A stretch of DNA of 64,000 nt from positions 67,106,536 through 67,170,535 of the forward strand of contig CM055094.1 in NCBI GenBank assembly GCA_029204225.1. Reading direction: 5' to 3'. The position numbers were made by a program, and so were the translations under genes. This document shows, in pieces, positions 21,518-33,521 of this stretch. Under the pieces are notes generated by a model that did no database searches, had not been told where the DNA came from, and saw only the letters and a program-made list of their open reading frames with translations. Source of the stretch: Diphasiastrum complanatum. Taxonomy: Eukaryota > Streptophyta > Lycopodiopsida > Lycopodiales > Lycopodiaceae. The number at the start of each line of letters is the position of its first letter. The stretch's first letter is position 1.

Positions 21518-21745
21518 GGTCTTTGGGCGTGACTTGGGTCTAGTGAGAGAAGACTCGGAAATATTATGAGATCTCTTTCTTTGGGGTGAGAGACAGCTAC
21601 AATTTCATTCTCAACGTTTTTAGAGGCTGGCTTTGTGACCTAAGCAGTGGTAGAAGCAGGCTTGCGAGGTCCAATAGATACACCTTTTGAACTCCGTAAT
21701 GAATAGACCATATCCTTTCCCTCAACAATAGCAGCCTAGTAACCA

Positions 21746-22133
21746 CTATGCTAAGCATGAAACAAATGTAGACATACTTGAATAAAAATATGTTTTATAA
21801 TTGCACACCAAAGTAACTAGAGCTTTATCAAAATAGGCTCTGATGGCCTCGTCTTGGCAAAGTCGAATCTTTATCGTAGTCTCGTTCAGAATGAAAATAG
21901 AACGAGACTTATCCGTCTCCTTTACAAGTACATTCACAAAACCTTCTTCCTCAGCAATCTTCCTTGAACTTTAAATTGTAAGTCTCCCTCGCCAGACTTC
22001 TCAACTAAATGAATAAAAATGACAGCTTTGTGTTGTTGACCCCTCTGGTGAAGTAAAACATGAATTTCTTCTTATCTTTTAGTGGAATATCTTGAGGTTT
22101 ACCCAAAATTTTGAAAGAAATCCTCGACATTTC
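21746..22133 (-). pseudogene. Unrecognised upstream exon(s) of the ORF B region
   Basis: The start MSRISFKILGKPQDIPLKDK (22133) leads into KFMFYFTRGVNN. After a shift come IFIHLVEKSGEGDLQFKVQG and LVKETDKSRSIFILNETTIK, then RLCQDEAIRAYFDKALVTLV. It lies on the same strand, just upstream of ORF B. The composition is protein-like and two frames complement each other. It may be the true 5' part of ORF B or a separate gene. The family is unknown to me. Confidence 0.35.
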
Positions 22134-22357
22134 GAAAATTATCAAAGACAATTGAAAATCTACAAAGAAAAAGATTCTTTGGGAAAATTTAAATCACTAT
22201 TTGAATGAGAATACTGAAAATTTTAATAAGACAAGCAGTTTTTGTGAAAATTTTCTAAAAATCAAAACTAAAATTTTAACACATTTTCTTAAAAACGTCT
22301 CAAAAGTATCACTTTTCTCAAACTAAGCCTTGTAAAACAAGAAAAATACAAGTAGTG

Positions 22358-22662
22358 ACCTATGTTGAGCATAGGTTGCATCTTCGATCCTCTTCTAACC
22401 TATGCTCAGCATAGGTTAGCAAGCAGCTTGCGAAGACATCCTATGTTGAGCATTGTTGGGACTAGAGCACGCGAGTGATGACCTATGCTGAGCATAGGTT
22501 AGAAGAGGACCAGAGATGCAACCTATGCTCAGCATAGGTCAATACTTGCGCGCTCTAGTCCCACCTACGCTCAGCATAGGATGTCTTCACAATCTGCTTG
22601 CTAACCTATGTTGAGCATAGGTTAGAAGAGGATCGAAGATGCAACCTATGCTCAACATAAGT
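22358..22662. repeat. ~305-bp hairpin of repeated CCTATGCTGAGCATAGG units
   Basis: Eight copies of a 17-mer (CCTATGCTGAGCATAGG and its complement form, two slightly degenerate) are separated by spacers GCATCTTCGATCCTCTTCTA, GCAAGCAGCTTGCGAAGACA and GGGACTAGAGCACGCGAGT. The same spacers return as complements in the second half, so the whole block folds on itself around about 22510. Each 17-mer is also a self-complementary palindrome with one central base. No ORF crosses it. Confidence 0.9.
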
Positions 22663-22785
22663 TTCTCTTCACCCTTTTCGAGTGTTTTGAGCTTGAATTT
22701 CCATACTTGATAGTTTGTGCCATAAAGATTGATTGCAATCCTAGTCTTAATCGTAGTACCAATATTGTGTATCTATTAAATCTGT

Positions 22786-22795
22786 TCTGATACCA
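22786..22795 (-). promoter_or_regulatory. Copia primer-binding site (initiator tRNA-Met type)
   Basis: The minus strand reads TGGTATCAGA, the complement of the initiator tRNA-Met 3' end used by plant copia elements. The plus strand next to it begins TGTTTGAG (22796), as expected for an LTR edge. Confidence 0.65.
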
Positions 22796-23480
22796 TGTTT
22801 GAGAAATCTTTCTGTCAGCAAGGGTGATCCTATTCTTGGCGGAAGTGTGGTACACCAAGCATTCAATTGCAAGATCTAGATACGTGGCTATCAATCACAG
22901 ACATTGTAGCAATCAATCAAGCAATAAGATATGTAACGCAACAATCAGAGTTGGAAGAACAGAAAGCATTTTGTATTTTGATTTGTTTGAGAGTGACTCG
23001 TTTAGTGTCTCGCTTGTTGGCGGCTTGACACTCCTCTTACAATGCTATGTTCTGCTTCTAGATTAACTATTCGTTAAAAGAGAGATTTAAGCTTAATCAT
23101 TGGCTAATTATGTCTCTCTTTCTCGCAACGTCACTTAATGGCTGAGCATGACAGTTTACAGTTTCACGCTTGTCGAGAGCTATGGTTCAATAGTTCGGCC
23201 TTGTCCGATAATCTACTCAGCTCAACTTGTGACTTCAACATTTGGTTGTGGTCCGATAATTCGGTATCGATGACTCCCGATATGTCAGCCCCTTCGGGAA
23301 GTGCTGGAGAATGGTTGCATGAGTTTACCATTTCCAACAGGCCTCATAACTCTGACTTGTCATCACAAGTGACTCAGATAAATCTACTCATTTATCGTAC
23401 TTCTTATGAATTCACTATTCACAAAAAAAACAAATCTATAATCTCTCTCTTTTTAGTAAACAGACACTTGTTCAAATTTA
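22796..23480 (-). mobile_element. Putative copia LTR adjoining the PBS (outer limit unknown)
   Basis: The sequence next to the PBS lacks ORFs and starts with TG. I see no second copy in the window, so the outer end is a guess. No copia coding sequence follows the PBS on the minus strand; the hairpin and ORF B region lie there instead. It is probably a solo or truncated LTR. Confidence 0.35.
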
Positions 23481-23845
23481 ATGTCGATTAACATCAAAAT
23501 ATCACAAGTACTCAACACACAACTATATGCAACAAATAATACACAGAACTGATAAGAAGTATTCCAAGGATTCTAATTCCAATGACAATAACTTCATTAG
23601 AGGAGTTCTCAATATCAAAAAGATCCTTTAAGGAATGCCATGTAGGATGAAGAGAATATCAAAATAAAATAAAAAAAACAATATTGCTTATTTGCTTGCC
23701 CCCACCACTTCCGAGGCCACCCCAACTCCCAATTATCTAACCATAGTGTCTACAATAATAGTTAAAAACTCTAAGTTGTTCATAGTCTAACTTGCCAAAA
23801 TTTGAAACCATGACCGCCATCCACAAATTCAAATCAGGAAAAAAA

Positions 23846-23966
23846 GTATCCCTCCACTAGAATGAAAATTTCAGTGCCATCTCCAAATATGAATGCCATC
23901 TTCACATTCGACTAAGATTATTAGCACCATCTCCACATCGGACTGAAAATATGAGGGACGGAGTAT
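23846..23966. mobile_element. Small Stowaway-like MITE
   Basis: The left end GTATCCCTCC with GAAAATTTCAGT is mirrored at the right end by ACTGAAAATATGAGGGACGG followed by AGTAT. The 3' terminus resembles the CTCCCTCCGTCCC termini common in plant Stowaway MITEs. At about 120 bp it is too short to code. The TA target duplication is not clear. Confidence 0.5.
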
Positions 23967-24065
23967 ATAATATGATTAAAGATACTTTGTTTTGTTTTGT
24001 CTTGTTTTATCTGATGACGACATTGTATCATCTACATTTGGATATTCCCAACATTAGAAAAAATA

Positions 24066-25660
24066 TGGGCCCAAAGAGGGACCTATAAGAAATGCCATGT
24101 AGGAGAGAGAAAAATAACTATAAATAATTATAATATCATTTTCTAACTTCTTTACGCATTTGCCCGGACTACTTTCCATGTAAATGAATGCACCTTAGTT
24201 TAGTCACATCAAACTTAACTGGTGCTTAACTATAGCTGAAATATAATTTTCAAAATGTTGAAATATTCCTCCCAATAGTTGGGAACACTCAAAAATTTGA
24301 ATTAGGAGGATCATTTCTGAAACAAAGCCTACACCATCTCTATCTCCAGGGTTGTTTGTTACTATACTACTATATTGATGACAAAGCTTTATCATCTTCA
24401 TGTGGATCTGTCACCAGAATATGCTCCGCTCAAGACAAGAAACACAAAGCAACCCAAATTGTCAACTTATGATATGGTCCGATACAAGGAGGAAAAGCTA
24501 AAGCATTCAGTTAATAATCTATATGTGTTATGGTAAAAATGGCCTTTTGGGTTACTGTGAGAGTTTGATGCTCTATGGGAATGCGCATTCAATGCAAAGA
24601 ATACATTATTTGGAAAAGGAGTCAAGGAAAATATCAAAGGAGTGCGAATAAATATCTACAAAGTTGAAAACTTGTTTGGATGAAAATGAGATGCTCAAGA
24701 AAGAGATCCAAAGGTTGAAATCTCCTTTGCATCATTATACAACTAGTAATGATGAGATAAATATTGCACTTCAATTCATGCATATCTCATATTTGTCTCT
24801 TGTTAAAGATATGGATGTGCTCAATAGTAAGGTCTGAAGCAACAAGAGGAAAAGATTGGGAAACAAGGACATATGTGATCTATCATCCAGAGGAGATCAT
24901 AGAAAAAGATGAATCCATGCATTCAAGTAAGATATAGCTTATTTGGTATTGAATATTGCTTGAACTTTTTGATTCATAATCACTAATTTTGTTATTTATC
25001 AATTTTAACTTTCTATTGATTTGCTTATTATATATTGTTGTGAATACTATGAGTGTCCTAATTTCTACTAACATTTTCATGAACATTATGTTTGCAATGC
25101 AGATCAGCATTGATTGTTGAAGACCATTTGGCCGATGAGATTTCAATTGGAAACTCACTAGGCTCTATCTTGACTTCTAAATCTATGAAATCAATGTTAA
25201 ACAATAACAAAATAAAAAAGATTAAGACTTCAGTTACTGATAGCATTATGGATGAAGTTGGAAAAATATTAGACACTACATTGCTTCAGGAGGCATGTGA
25301 CTTTTCTAGCATCAGTAGAGAAGCATATGCAACAATGTTTAAGATGATAAAGGAGGCATTTGCACAGGTAAATATTAAAAAGTTTCCAATTCCACGACCA
25401 TTTCATCCAGGAAAAGGAAAAAAAAAAAAAGACATGTTAGACCAAGGTATGCAGACAATAGTGGGTAATCCATCTCATATCAATGAAGTGTACTCGAAAG
25501 AAGAAAGTCTAGCTTATAACAATTTCAACAATTTATTTATTGACATTAATCAGTTACTAACATTCATCATAAATTTTTACAGTATTACAAATGGGAATAT
25601 CAATAACAAGCTGATAATTGTTCTCAAATTAGATGAGTCCGAAATTATAAAAGGACAAAA
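24066..25660 (+). mobile_element. ORF A copy 2 (inverted relative to copy 1), 3'-truncated
   Basis: This mirrors copy 1. The end block CCTATAAGAAATGCCATGTA (24083) is the complement of 17.87 kb. The exon start MTKLYHLHVDLSPEYAP (24376) is followed by a broken coiled-coil segment (24660-24900). After an acceptor ATGCAG (25102) a 200-residue open stretch reads VVEDH-like ALIVEDHLADEISIGNS, IKTSVTDSIMDEVGKILDTT and LLTFIINFYSITNGN, to KLDESEIIKGQ at about 25655. It is cut there by unrelated LTR-like sequence, so the core and C-terminus are missing. The C-terminal WSSQGMEK fragment lies 6-7 kb away at 18.67 kb, on the same strand. Confidence 0.6.
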
Positions 25661-26823
25661 TTTCCATAAATCTAATTCGATCTCTTTTGCATAGATGGAT
25701 TTTAGATAGATGATGATTACGAGCACTCAAGTTTAATCTCTTCAAGGAGATTTCGAATATGAATTAGTAGAGAAAAATGAACCTATTGAGAAACCAACTA
25801 CACCCAAAGAGATTTTATGAATATATCATGTAGGGGAAAAAAAAACAGACTGAAGTATATATTCTTGATGACTTACGTTCTATCTTTATATTATTTGCTA
25901 CATATGATAATTCTAAAACTATTGTAGAGACACTAGATTAAAGAGAATATAAGTTGTGAACAAAGACCATGATAGAACATGAAATTTAGTCAACCTACCT
26001 GGTGCAGTTTTAGAACAAATTTACAACTTGGCAAAAGTTTAAATTGGTATTTTAGTAGAACTCACCTTCACTGTCTTTTGCTCTGGGAACTAACCTTTGC
26101 CTACTTCATCGATGCTAAAAGACTTAGTAGGAATATTTGGAAGGGATGGCGAATGACAAAGGGACAATGCTTGAAAGAGGTGTGTTTCCCTTACAAAATA
26201 TCAAAATCAATCAAAACCTTCACCAAAAATGTATTTTGGGAACTAACCTTTGCCAAGTTTTCTGAGAGCTTATCGGAATCAAAAAAGACTACAGTAAGTC
26301 AGGCAAAGATTAGTTTCAGAATTTTATTGAAAATTGAAGGTTATTGATGAATTTGGCAATGTTTATCACTTCAATATTCACATGGCTTCCAGAACTAGAC
26401 AATAACCCTCGCCAACCTGTTTGAATCCCAAATTTGGTATACTGGAGATGGACAAAGGTTGGTTGACCAATTAAGAGCACTTTTCTTTTTTTATGAATTT
26501 TTTATAAGGCCTTTTTAATTTTTTCTACCAAATCTCTCACTTATGATTGGACTCTCGACTCTTTGCCAACACATTGATCTTGATCACTCATCAAATCTAA
26601 CTAGCTCGAGGTACATCATAATTGACTTTTGGCCTAATGACGACAAAACATGTGTACTTGACTATTTAACCTCTAAAGCCAAAAATGGCCCTACCTACTA
26701 ATGACACCAAGATGCTTGATGACCAAACTTTGACAAGTCCCTAAAGTCAAGATAGATAGCTTTTTTATATTTTTCACACCTAAAATCTATTCTTAAAAGG
26801 CCCGTCAACGACGAGCACTCTTC

Positions 26824-26929
<106 letters not shown>

Positions 26930-27250
26930 CATAGAATCTGAAAACAGTATATGGTTCACCACAATTTTCATAACTATACGGTTCACAAAAAATTTAGACT
27001 GAACCATACTAATTAAGTGATTAATTTTTTTTGTGTTCCTACCCCTAAAACAGCCCAAAACTATGAAAAAAAAGAGCTAAAAAGTCATAAAGTCTATAAA
27101 ATTTGTGAAATCCATGAAATATGTGAAATCAGTTGTGAAATCTGTGAAATTGGAGAGAATTTGGGGATTTTTTTTGGGTGGTGAAATTTGGTAATCAATT
27201 AAATAGAGGAACCGTACGGTTTGCCCCACAGTTCTCAAGATATTTCTAGT
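26930..27250. mobile_element. Diverged member of the CATAGAA hAT-like MITE family
   Basis: It begins CATAGAATCTG and contains GTGAAATCTGTGAAAT units, TAATCAATTAA and GAACCGTACGGTTTGCCCC. These are the same components as the better-preserved element at 60940-61464 (on either strand). The 3' terminus and target duplication are not clear, partly because the 5' flank is a microsatellite. Confidence 0.5.
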
Positions 27251-28639
27251 GACAGCTAATAGGACAATCCATTAATTTGTTTTTGGACATTTTGAGTAAT
27301 CATGAGATATTGATCCGGATATTTGAAGCAGATCTCAACAATCATCAAATTTGAAATCCCTTTAATCTATTTTTCACTTGATTGAGCTCTTACTTTTTAG
27401 AAATTTCTCAAAGACAATATCAGATTGATTCCCAATCTGAAGTCATTTTTCTAAAGGAATATATCATGTGAATTACTACTTGTATAAATAGGACTTAGAA
27501 TTCAAGTGAATTTCCAAGGTCATTGGATTTTATTTTCATAAATCTAATTTGATCTCTTTTGCATAGATAGATTTCAGATAGATGATGATTACGAGCACTC
27601 ACTGGAGGTGGGTAAAGGTTGGTTGACCAATTAAGAACACTTTTCTTTTTTTATGAATTTTTTATAAGGTCTTTTCAATTTTTTTTACTGTTTTTTTCAA
27701 GTTTCTAGAAAATGGATGAGAAGTAACCTTCACTCTTCAAACTGGAGGTTCATTGTATCATGGAGGTCATTCCTGCAAGTTGGCGGAGGTTAGATCCAAA
27801 GAAACAAAAAGTTATCAATCTCTAATCATGCTTCTGCCCCTCTTCTCTCCCAATTTGCAAAAAAGTGAATGTATTTTGGTATTTCTTTAATTTTTTTTGT
27901 TTCCAAGTGAATCTTAGCACTAATCTAATGTATTCCCTTTTTTGTGAAAATTCACATGTGTGGAAATGCCCTAATGTTGATTTAGATCTCCTAAGCTTTG
28001 TTCTGGCACTGTAGATCCAAGATCTATGTCAAATTCTAAGGCAAAGAGACAAATCTGCATGCATACATTCATCACCAAAGTAGTTTCACACATGTGGAAG
28101 AGCTTCATGAAAAAAACCAAGTACAAAAATTTGTTGCTCTCAAGTAGAGAGAGAAAGCAACAATTTGGTCTCGGGTAGAGAGAGAGTGAAATACACACAA
28201 TATTAATTGATCTCAAATATGACTCAAAATCTCCATATAAATTATGAGAGAAATCAAGTAATTCGAGGTTGCCCAAGCTCAATTCCTATTGGACCCCTTA
28301 TTTATGACCTCTCTACTCATATTGGATGAGTGATTTATCATCCCTTGATTTTGATCAGACCCTTCTACCAATTCTCTCACTTATGATTGGACTCTTGACT
28401 CTTTGCCAACACATTGACCTTGATCACTCATCAAGTCTAACTAGCTCGAGGTACATCATAATTAGCGTTTGGCCTAATGATGATAAAACATGTATACTTG
28501 ACTACTTGACCTCTAAAGCCAAAAATGGCCCTATCTACTAATGACACCAAGATGCTTGATGAACAAACTTTGACAAGCCCCTAAAGTCAAGATAATAGCT
28601 TTTTTATATTTTTCACACTCCTAAAAAAATATCTATTCT

Positions 28640-28854
28640 TAAAAAGCATGGATCTTGGAATCAATCTTGGATCTATGTTTGATGAAGGAACTCTTGAGTA
28701 GAGGCTTGGTGAGTAGATCGGCAATACATGAAGATGAATCAATATGCTCCAAATGGATCTCTCCTCCAATAAGCTTTTCTCTCACAAAATGATGTGCCAC
28801 TTCTATGTAAGAGTGTGTATCAGGAGGTTGCACCATAGCCACAAATGTTGTAGT
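28640..28854 (-). pseudogene. Copia RNase H C-terminus (minus copy)
   Basis: The minus strand reads YIEVAHHFVREKLIGGEIHL and IADLLTKPLLKSSFIKH, the standard end of plant copia RNase H. It is followed by LTR-like sequence. Upstream of about 28854 the similarity is lost, and plus-strand copia RNase H begins instead. Confidence 0.8.
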
Positions 28855-29212
28855 TCTATGGGTTAGCAAGAAGCAAATGATCACTACACACTCAACCCAT
28901 GAAGCTAAATATGTCGTTGTTGTAAAGATGAGCAACGAACTGACCTACTCAAGTAGTTCCTTGACAACCTAGGAGAAAGCACCAATAAGTCATTGATCCT
29001 CTACATGGACAACACCTCTGCCATACACCTGACAAAGGAACCTGTGTTTCATTCATGAACGAAGTAGATTGCAATCAAGTATCACTTCATTAGAGACATG
29101 GTTGAGAAAGACAAGATAAGAACTATGTTCATTTTGACCAAATAGATGGTTGCTGATATATTCACAAAACCCTACCTAGGAATCTTAAGACTACCATGCC
29201 TTGAGAGGGAGT
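28855..29212 (+). pseudogene. Copia RNase H C-terminus (plus copy)
   Basis: The plus strand reads WVSKKQMITTHSTHEAKYVV, then YMDNTSAIHLTKEPVFHS, IKYHFIRDMVEKDKIRTMFI and VADIFTKPYLG, with a few stops. A polypurine tract (TTGAGAGGGAG) follows, then an LTR starting TGTAGAAAC. It belongs to a different copia family from the minus copy it abuts. Confidence 0.8.
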
Positions 29213-30346
29213 TGTAGAAACATAATGTTTCTACCTACAAAGCATTTATAGCTTATAATCTAGAAACTACATAAATACACGAGAACTGCCCACAGGCATA
29301 AACCGTAAACAACCGCAACCACAATGGAAACGGCTTCAACAAAGGCCACCGAAACCGCACCACCCAGGAAATTGTAAGGCAAACCGCCGAAACCAAACCA
29401 CACCTCAACGCACTGCTAGGAACCGAAGGCCACTGCAATGTCAAAGACTCCGGTCTGCTAGCGAAGACTAAAGGACACCAGTTCACAAAGCAACTGACTG
29501 CGGGCCATTGCAAAGGGGAGGATTGTAGTCAATCTGCGATACGGCTCATGACCCTCCACGACCGAAGGAGACTGCAAGGCAATGATTGTGGTCATAGACG
29601 ACTACAAAGATGGCTCAAATAAGTGGTGAATCTTCATATTCCATGGATAGCAAAGTACCAGAAGAACACAGGCTACACGGACGATGCAGATAGCAGACTG
29701 GAAGCTGTTAGGACGTGCTTAAACCAATTCTTGTAATTTGATAATTAGCTTAAAACATTTTTTCTGTTCCTATATAAACAGGATGAAAGATAGAGAGACG
29801 GTTGAGTTGAGTCGCCAAGCGTAGGTTGATGCGTAGTTGGTTCATGGAAGCGTCCGCTAGTAAGCGAGATGAGTTTGATTGATGTCAGAGTCTGCTAGTA
29901 AGTGAGGCTAGTTAATGTGGTAGAATTCGTAAGAGACAGAGATTCTCTTGCGTTAACGCGCTGTGCAGTATGCCAAGCAGCGCTCACAAAATCATTTGAG
30001 AATACATATGTTATTTGCAATCTTTCCCCTTGTGTATAATTTGGAATGCCTTTATGCTTGTTCATTGTCATTGCACATTCAACGGTCATTATGTTTTTCA
30101 CACATAGGCTCGTTGGTTGAATGATCATAAAATCATTATTAGATAGGCAGTGTCCATCTAAAGGCTTGGAAGAGAATAGATCTCTGTTAGCAGCGAAAGC
30201 CTACGACCGAGAGTTCGACGCTATCTAACTTAGTCATAGGAATCCATGGCAGAGCGCATTATCTGACATCCCGTCATCGAATTTAGACTTAGAGTGTTGC
30301 ATCTCTTTGTGCAGATCCCAACAGTGGTGAAACGCGTCTTGTCTGT
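29213..30346 (+). mobile_element. Copia LTR, with PBS-like motif after it (30347-30356)
   Basis: The start TGTAGAAAC directly follows a polypurine tract, as expected for a 3' LTR. A TATA-like CCTATATAAACAGG lies at 29768. At 30347 TGGTATCAGA matches the tRNA-Met PBS, which normally follows a 5' LTR, so the same LTR may have served two tandem elements. On the minus strand TGTTGGGATCTGCACAAAG (30323) resembles another copia LTR start. The end point is therefore uncertain. Confidence 0.5.
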
Positions 30347-30356
30347 TGGTATCAGA

Positions 30357-32773
30357 TTCCAACAAATTCCTTAATCTTTCCATTGGCCCTTCAACATTTT
30401 CACCTTATGTGAAATCACAGCTACCTCAATAATGACCCTACCAAGAATACTCATTCACATTACAATGTTTAAACAAACATATATTCCACCTGCATAACAT
30501 TTAGGCTAGGAAACCCTTTTACATTACTTCCAATCATTATGACAATCTTCAGTTGGCCCAAACTTGCCTAACACATATCCCATGTGGACAAGAGATGAGT
30601 CCCACTAAGTCTCACTTTTGGTTTTGCTTGAATCGCTTGAGAACCTCACCTCCTTGTTGTCATTCTCACTTTCACTCTCATCATAAGTATGGACTTTTGA
30701 TCATGTACTGACGAAATGTGCCATGATGCTATCATTAATAGTGAAGGGCTTGACCAATATCACTAGTCCAGTAGATCTCGACATTTCGGCAAATGTAGTA
30801 GCAGCCATAGTCATAGGTGATGATGTTTCACCCGAACCCCTTCTCACAGGTACCAACTTCAAATTCCTTAATGGCCACAATAATAGTTGTTGGTTACTAT
30901 TCACAATCCCAGACACGAATCTTGGTGTCTGCCCTGTCAACATAACCTGATTCAACCACTATGTCATCAAAAATGTATATTGCCCCTTGAAGAGTAGCTT
31001 CTGAACTTGCTTCATGGCTATTGTGAGCAAAATATTAGAATTCTGAACTGCCATAAGTTTTAAAGTTCTTAATGGCATTGTCTTTCAACCTTTTCTCAAT
31101 AAGGCCTTTTGCTTTTTTAGCTTTGTGTAGAGAACTCCACCCATCTGAATACAAACGACACAAACTTCGATAAGATATATCAATATTATTTACAATGTTA
31201 TGATACATAATATCAAATGCTGTACAAACTCCTACCACCCAGGCTTTGAATTTGGCCTAAATCTGGATTGTCCGATAATCATATAGTATCATGTGTAACA
31301 GAATACTTCTTTGTTTCATGTACATAACACAACACAAACAACAGAGTACTACCAAGAGTTCTACACAATCAAAAGTTTGAACCTTTAGTTGGCCTTGCAA
31401 AATGGCTCATGCCGTGATTATCTTTATTTAGAGTGCTACCATATTAGTCAACATTTTGTCGATTCAAGTCAGAGTCAAATTGGTTGGTGTTGAGGGTGAC
31501 AAAGGTTCAAATGTTCAATTTGATAGTTTTCGATAGTCGTTCAAATTGAAGAGTCGGGCATCTATCGATAGTCGACTCGACAGTGCTTCAATAGGTTGAC
31601 TTCCTTCGATAGTTTGACTATATTTGATAGTGTGACTATCGTCTAGGTACTTGTCTACAATTCTCATGTATTAATGTAGATTGTACAACAATGCGAGTAA
31701 ATATACAGCAACATGAATGAATCTAGATTAACTATGGGATTTAGGGAGAAAAGGAATAAATCCAATAACGTCGTGTATCCAAGTCTAGGATTATGCCAAA
31801 TCATATATTCATGATGTGGATGTAACACACATGATGACCACCATATTCAAGATTTTCATTCCTTTGCTTGACTTCTAGAAGTTTCATCAACATGATTGTC
31901 CTTGTATTGTTAAATATATTCTTGATTGTTGAAACATTTATACCAACAAGTAACCTTGTTAGATTGTAGGTATAGGCATATATTGTTAATAATCCCTTTT
32001 ATTAGATTCAAAAAGTTGAGTTTTTCATAAGTTGCTTTAATTATTTTTATAGTCTATTAATAGATCGAATACCTTAATTCTATAATATCTTTTGGATTTG
32101 GTTATCATAATTTTTGAAGATTTAAGTTTGTTATATTTGGACAAGATTTGAACAAGTTATGGCCAAAAGTGTCTTGCTAAATTAGAGATTTTTCAAGAAA
32201 TCTCTTACATGTGGTAGTAAATAAATGTGAACGTATATTTACTTCGTTCACATCAACAATACTACTAAACGTCTCCATGCATATCATTGTGAGCACAAAT
32301 GGGACCTTCAACAGTCACACACCACAACTATAGATACAAGCATGGATTGGTGTAACTTCTTATGTGCACATCAACATCCTCACACATCAGTAGACATCAC
32401 AAGCAATGGACCATAGTAATGCTTAAAAAGGACCATTGTGATTCTGATTTTCATAGAATTCGCATGTAACAATGCACTCTCCAACAACAAACTACAAGTT
32501 CTTCAGAGTAGAAGTTTAGCTAGATGTGCATCTTTAGAACAAGTGGGTATTCACACAAAATGCTAGCAAGTCACTTAGAACTTATTCCCAAACTCATGTG
32601 ATTATTGATCACACAACCAGCAAAAGATCGTGTAATATAGACACATGTGTACTACTAGTATATATAAGATCATACTTCCACAACAATACTATACTTCATC
32701 TAGAAACTATTGCGTACATATATTGTACTAGCAGCTTGCTTCTTAAGATAGCAGAGATACACTTGTAATGTGC
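30357..32773. other. No recognisable gene
   Basis: This is AT-rich sequence with only short frames lacking known domains. One cluster of CGATAGTCGACT / GATAGTTTGACTAT repeats lies at 31525-31645. The last 200 bp is the likely 3' region of the minus-strand gene that ends at 32774. Confidence 0.5.
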
Positions 32774-33412
32774 TCACGCATCCGTGGACATCTTAAGTAG
32801 TGGACCATTGAAAGGGTGAAAGCTGAACTGAATGTCACTGTCACCATTGCCGAGCACGACGTAGGTTAGACCATTTATGGTTTTGCGGGCGAGACGGACG
32901 CCATTGGATTCCAAGTAATAGGTGTATATTGGTGGCCATATCCGCGGTTGGAATGGCTGTGGGACTATCTTGAACTCGGCAGCGTCCAGGGGCGTGGTGT
33001 AGTGAAGATACGTCGACCCTTGCGTCTCGATCAATCCCCACCTCGAAGCTAAGAGTTCCGGGAATGAGTTGAACGCGACAGTGACCGTGTCGTTCACGCA
33101 CACGGTGGGGTGGGGGTTGAACGAAAAGGAATTAGTAGGAATCAACTGCACTGCATCACCGAAATCATTTGAGGCGCCAGTAAAGTGCAGGAGCTGGTCG
33201 TTGCCACTGGATATTAAGCCGCCCTCTTGCCAATCGGCGGAGATGTACAAAGGATTTGAATAAGTGACATCAGATTGCTCCGGGGTTCTAGTATACTTCA
33301 CCGTTTCTTCACAAGCAATGCCATAGTGAGGGAGTAGGCAAAGCAAGAACAAAATGGCTGCCATAGAGGCAAGCTGATACTGCAAACGCAAATTGAGTTT
33401 TGCTGCTGCCAT
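32774..33412 (-). CDS. Secreted protein, possibly Kunitz (STI)-like beta-trefoil
   Basis: This is an intact 212-residue single-exon ORF. Residues 1-34 form a signal peptide: a basic N-region (MAAAKLNLRLQ), a hydrophobic core (MAAILFLLCLLP) and a cleavage-site-like GIACEE. The mature part alternates polar and hydrophobic residues as in all-beta proteins. Parts align loosely with the Kunitz inhibitor pattern: GGLISSGN, a middle strand TVTVAFNSFPELLASRWGL, EFKIVPQ in place of the WFKIEK segment, and YYLESNGVRLARK near the C-terminus. Length and lack of introns fit that family. Only one Cys lies in the mature region, so the usual disulphides are missing. The family call is tentative. A TATA box is placed correctly upstream. 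Confidence 0.75.
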   Translation of the reverse strand: MAAAKLNLRLQYQLASMAAILFLLCLLPHYGIACEETVKYTRTPEQSDVTYSNPLYISADWQEGGLISSGNDQLLHFTGASNDFGDAVQLIPTNSFSFNPHPTVCVNDTVTVAFNSFPELLASRWGLIETQGSTYLHYTTPLDAAEFKIVPQPFQPRIWPPIYTYYLESNGVRLARKTINGLTYVVLGNGDSDIQFSFHPFNGPLLKMSTDA

Positions 33413-33521
33413 ACTATGTGTCGTGCTGTGCCCGTGGCTACAGAAGACAGACAGGGATGCTACTCGCCAATATTTGTGAGAGGGGAGAGAGGGAGACGAA
33501 AGATGGATGAGAAGTGGGCTA

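Noticed and set aside
22358-22662. Regularly repeated palindromes with spacers could be taken for a CRISPR array.
   Set aside because: The window is a plant nuclear sequence, spacers are themselves repeated as complements, spacing is irregular, and the whole folds as one hairpin.
32841-33101. An 86-codon minus-strand ORF within the secreted-protein gene.
   Set aside because: It is an out-of-frame shadow of the intact 212-codon gene.
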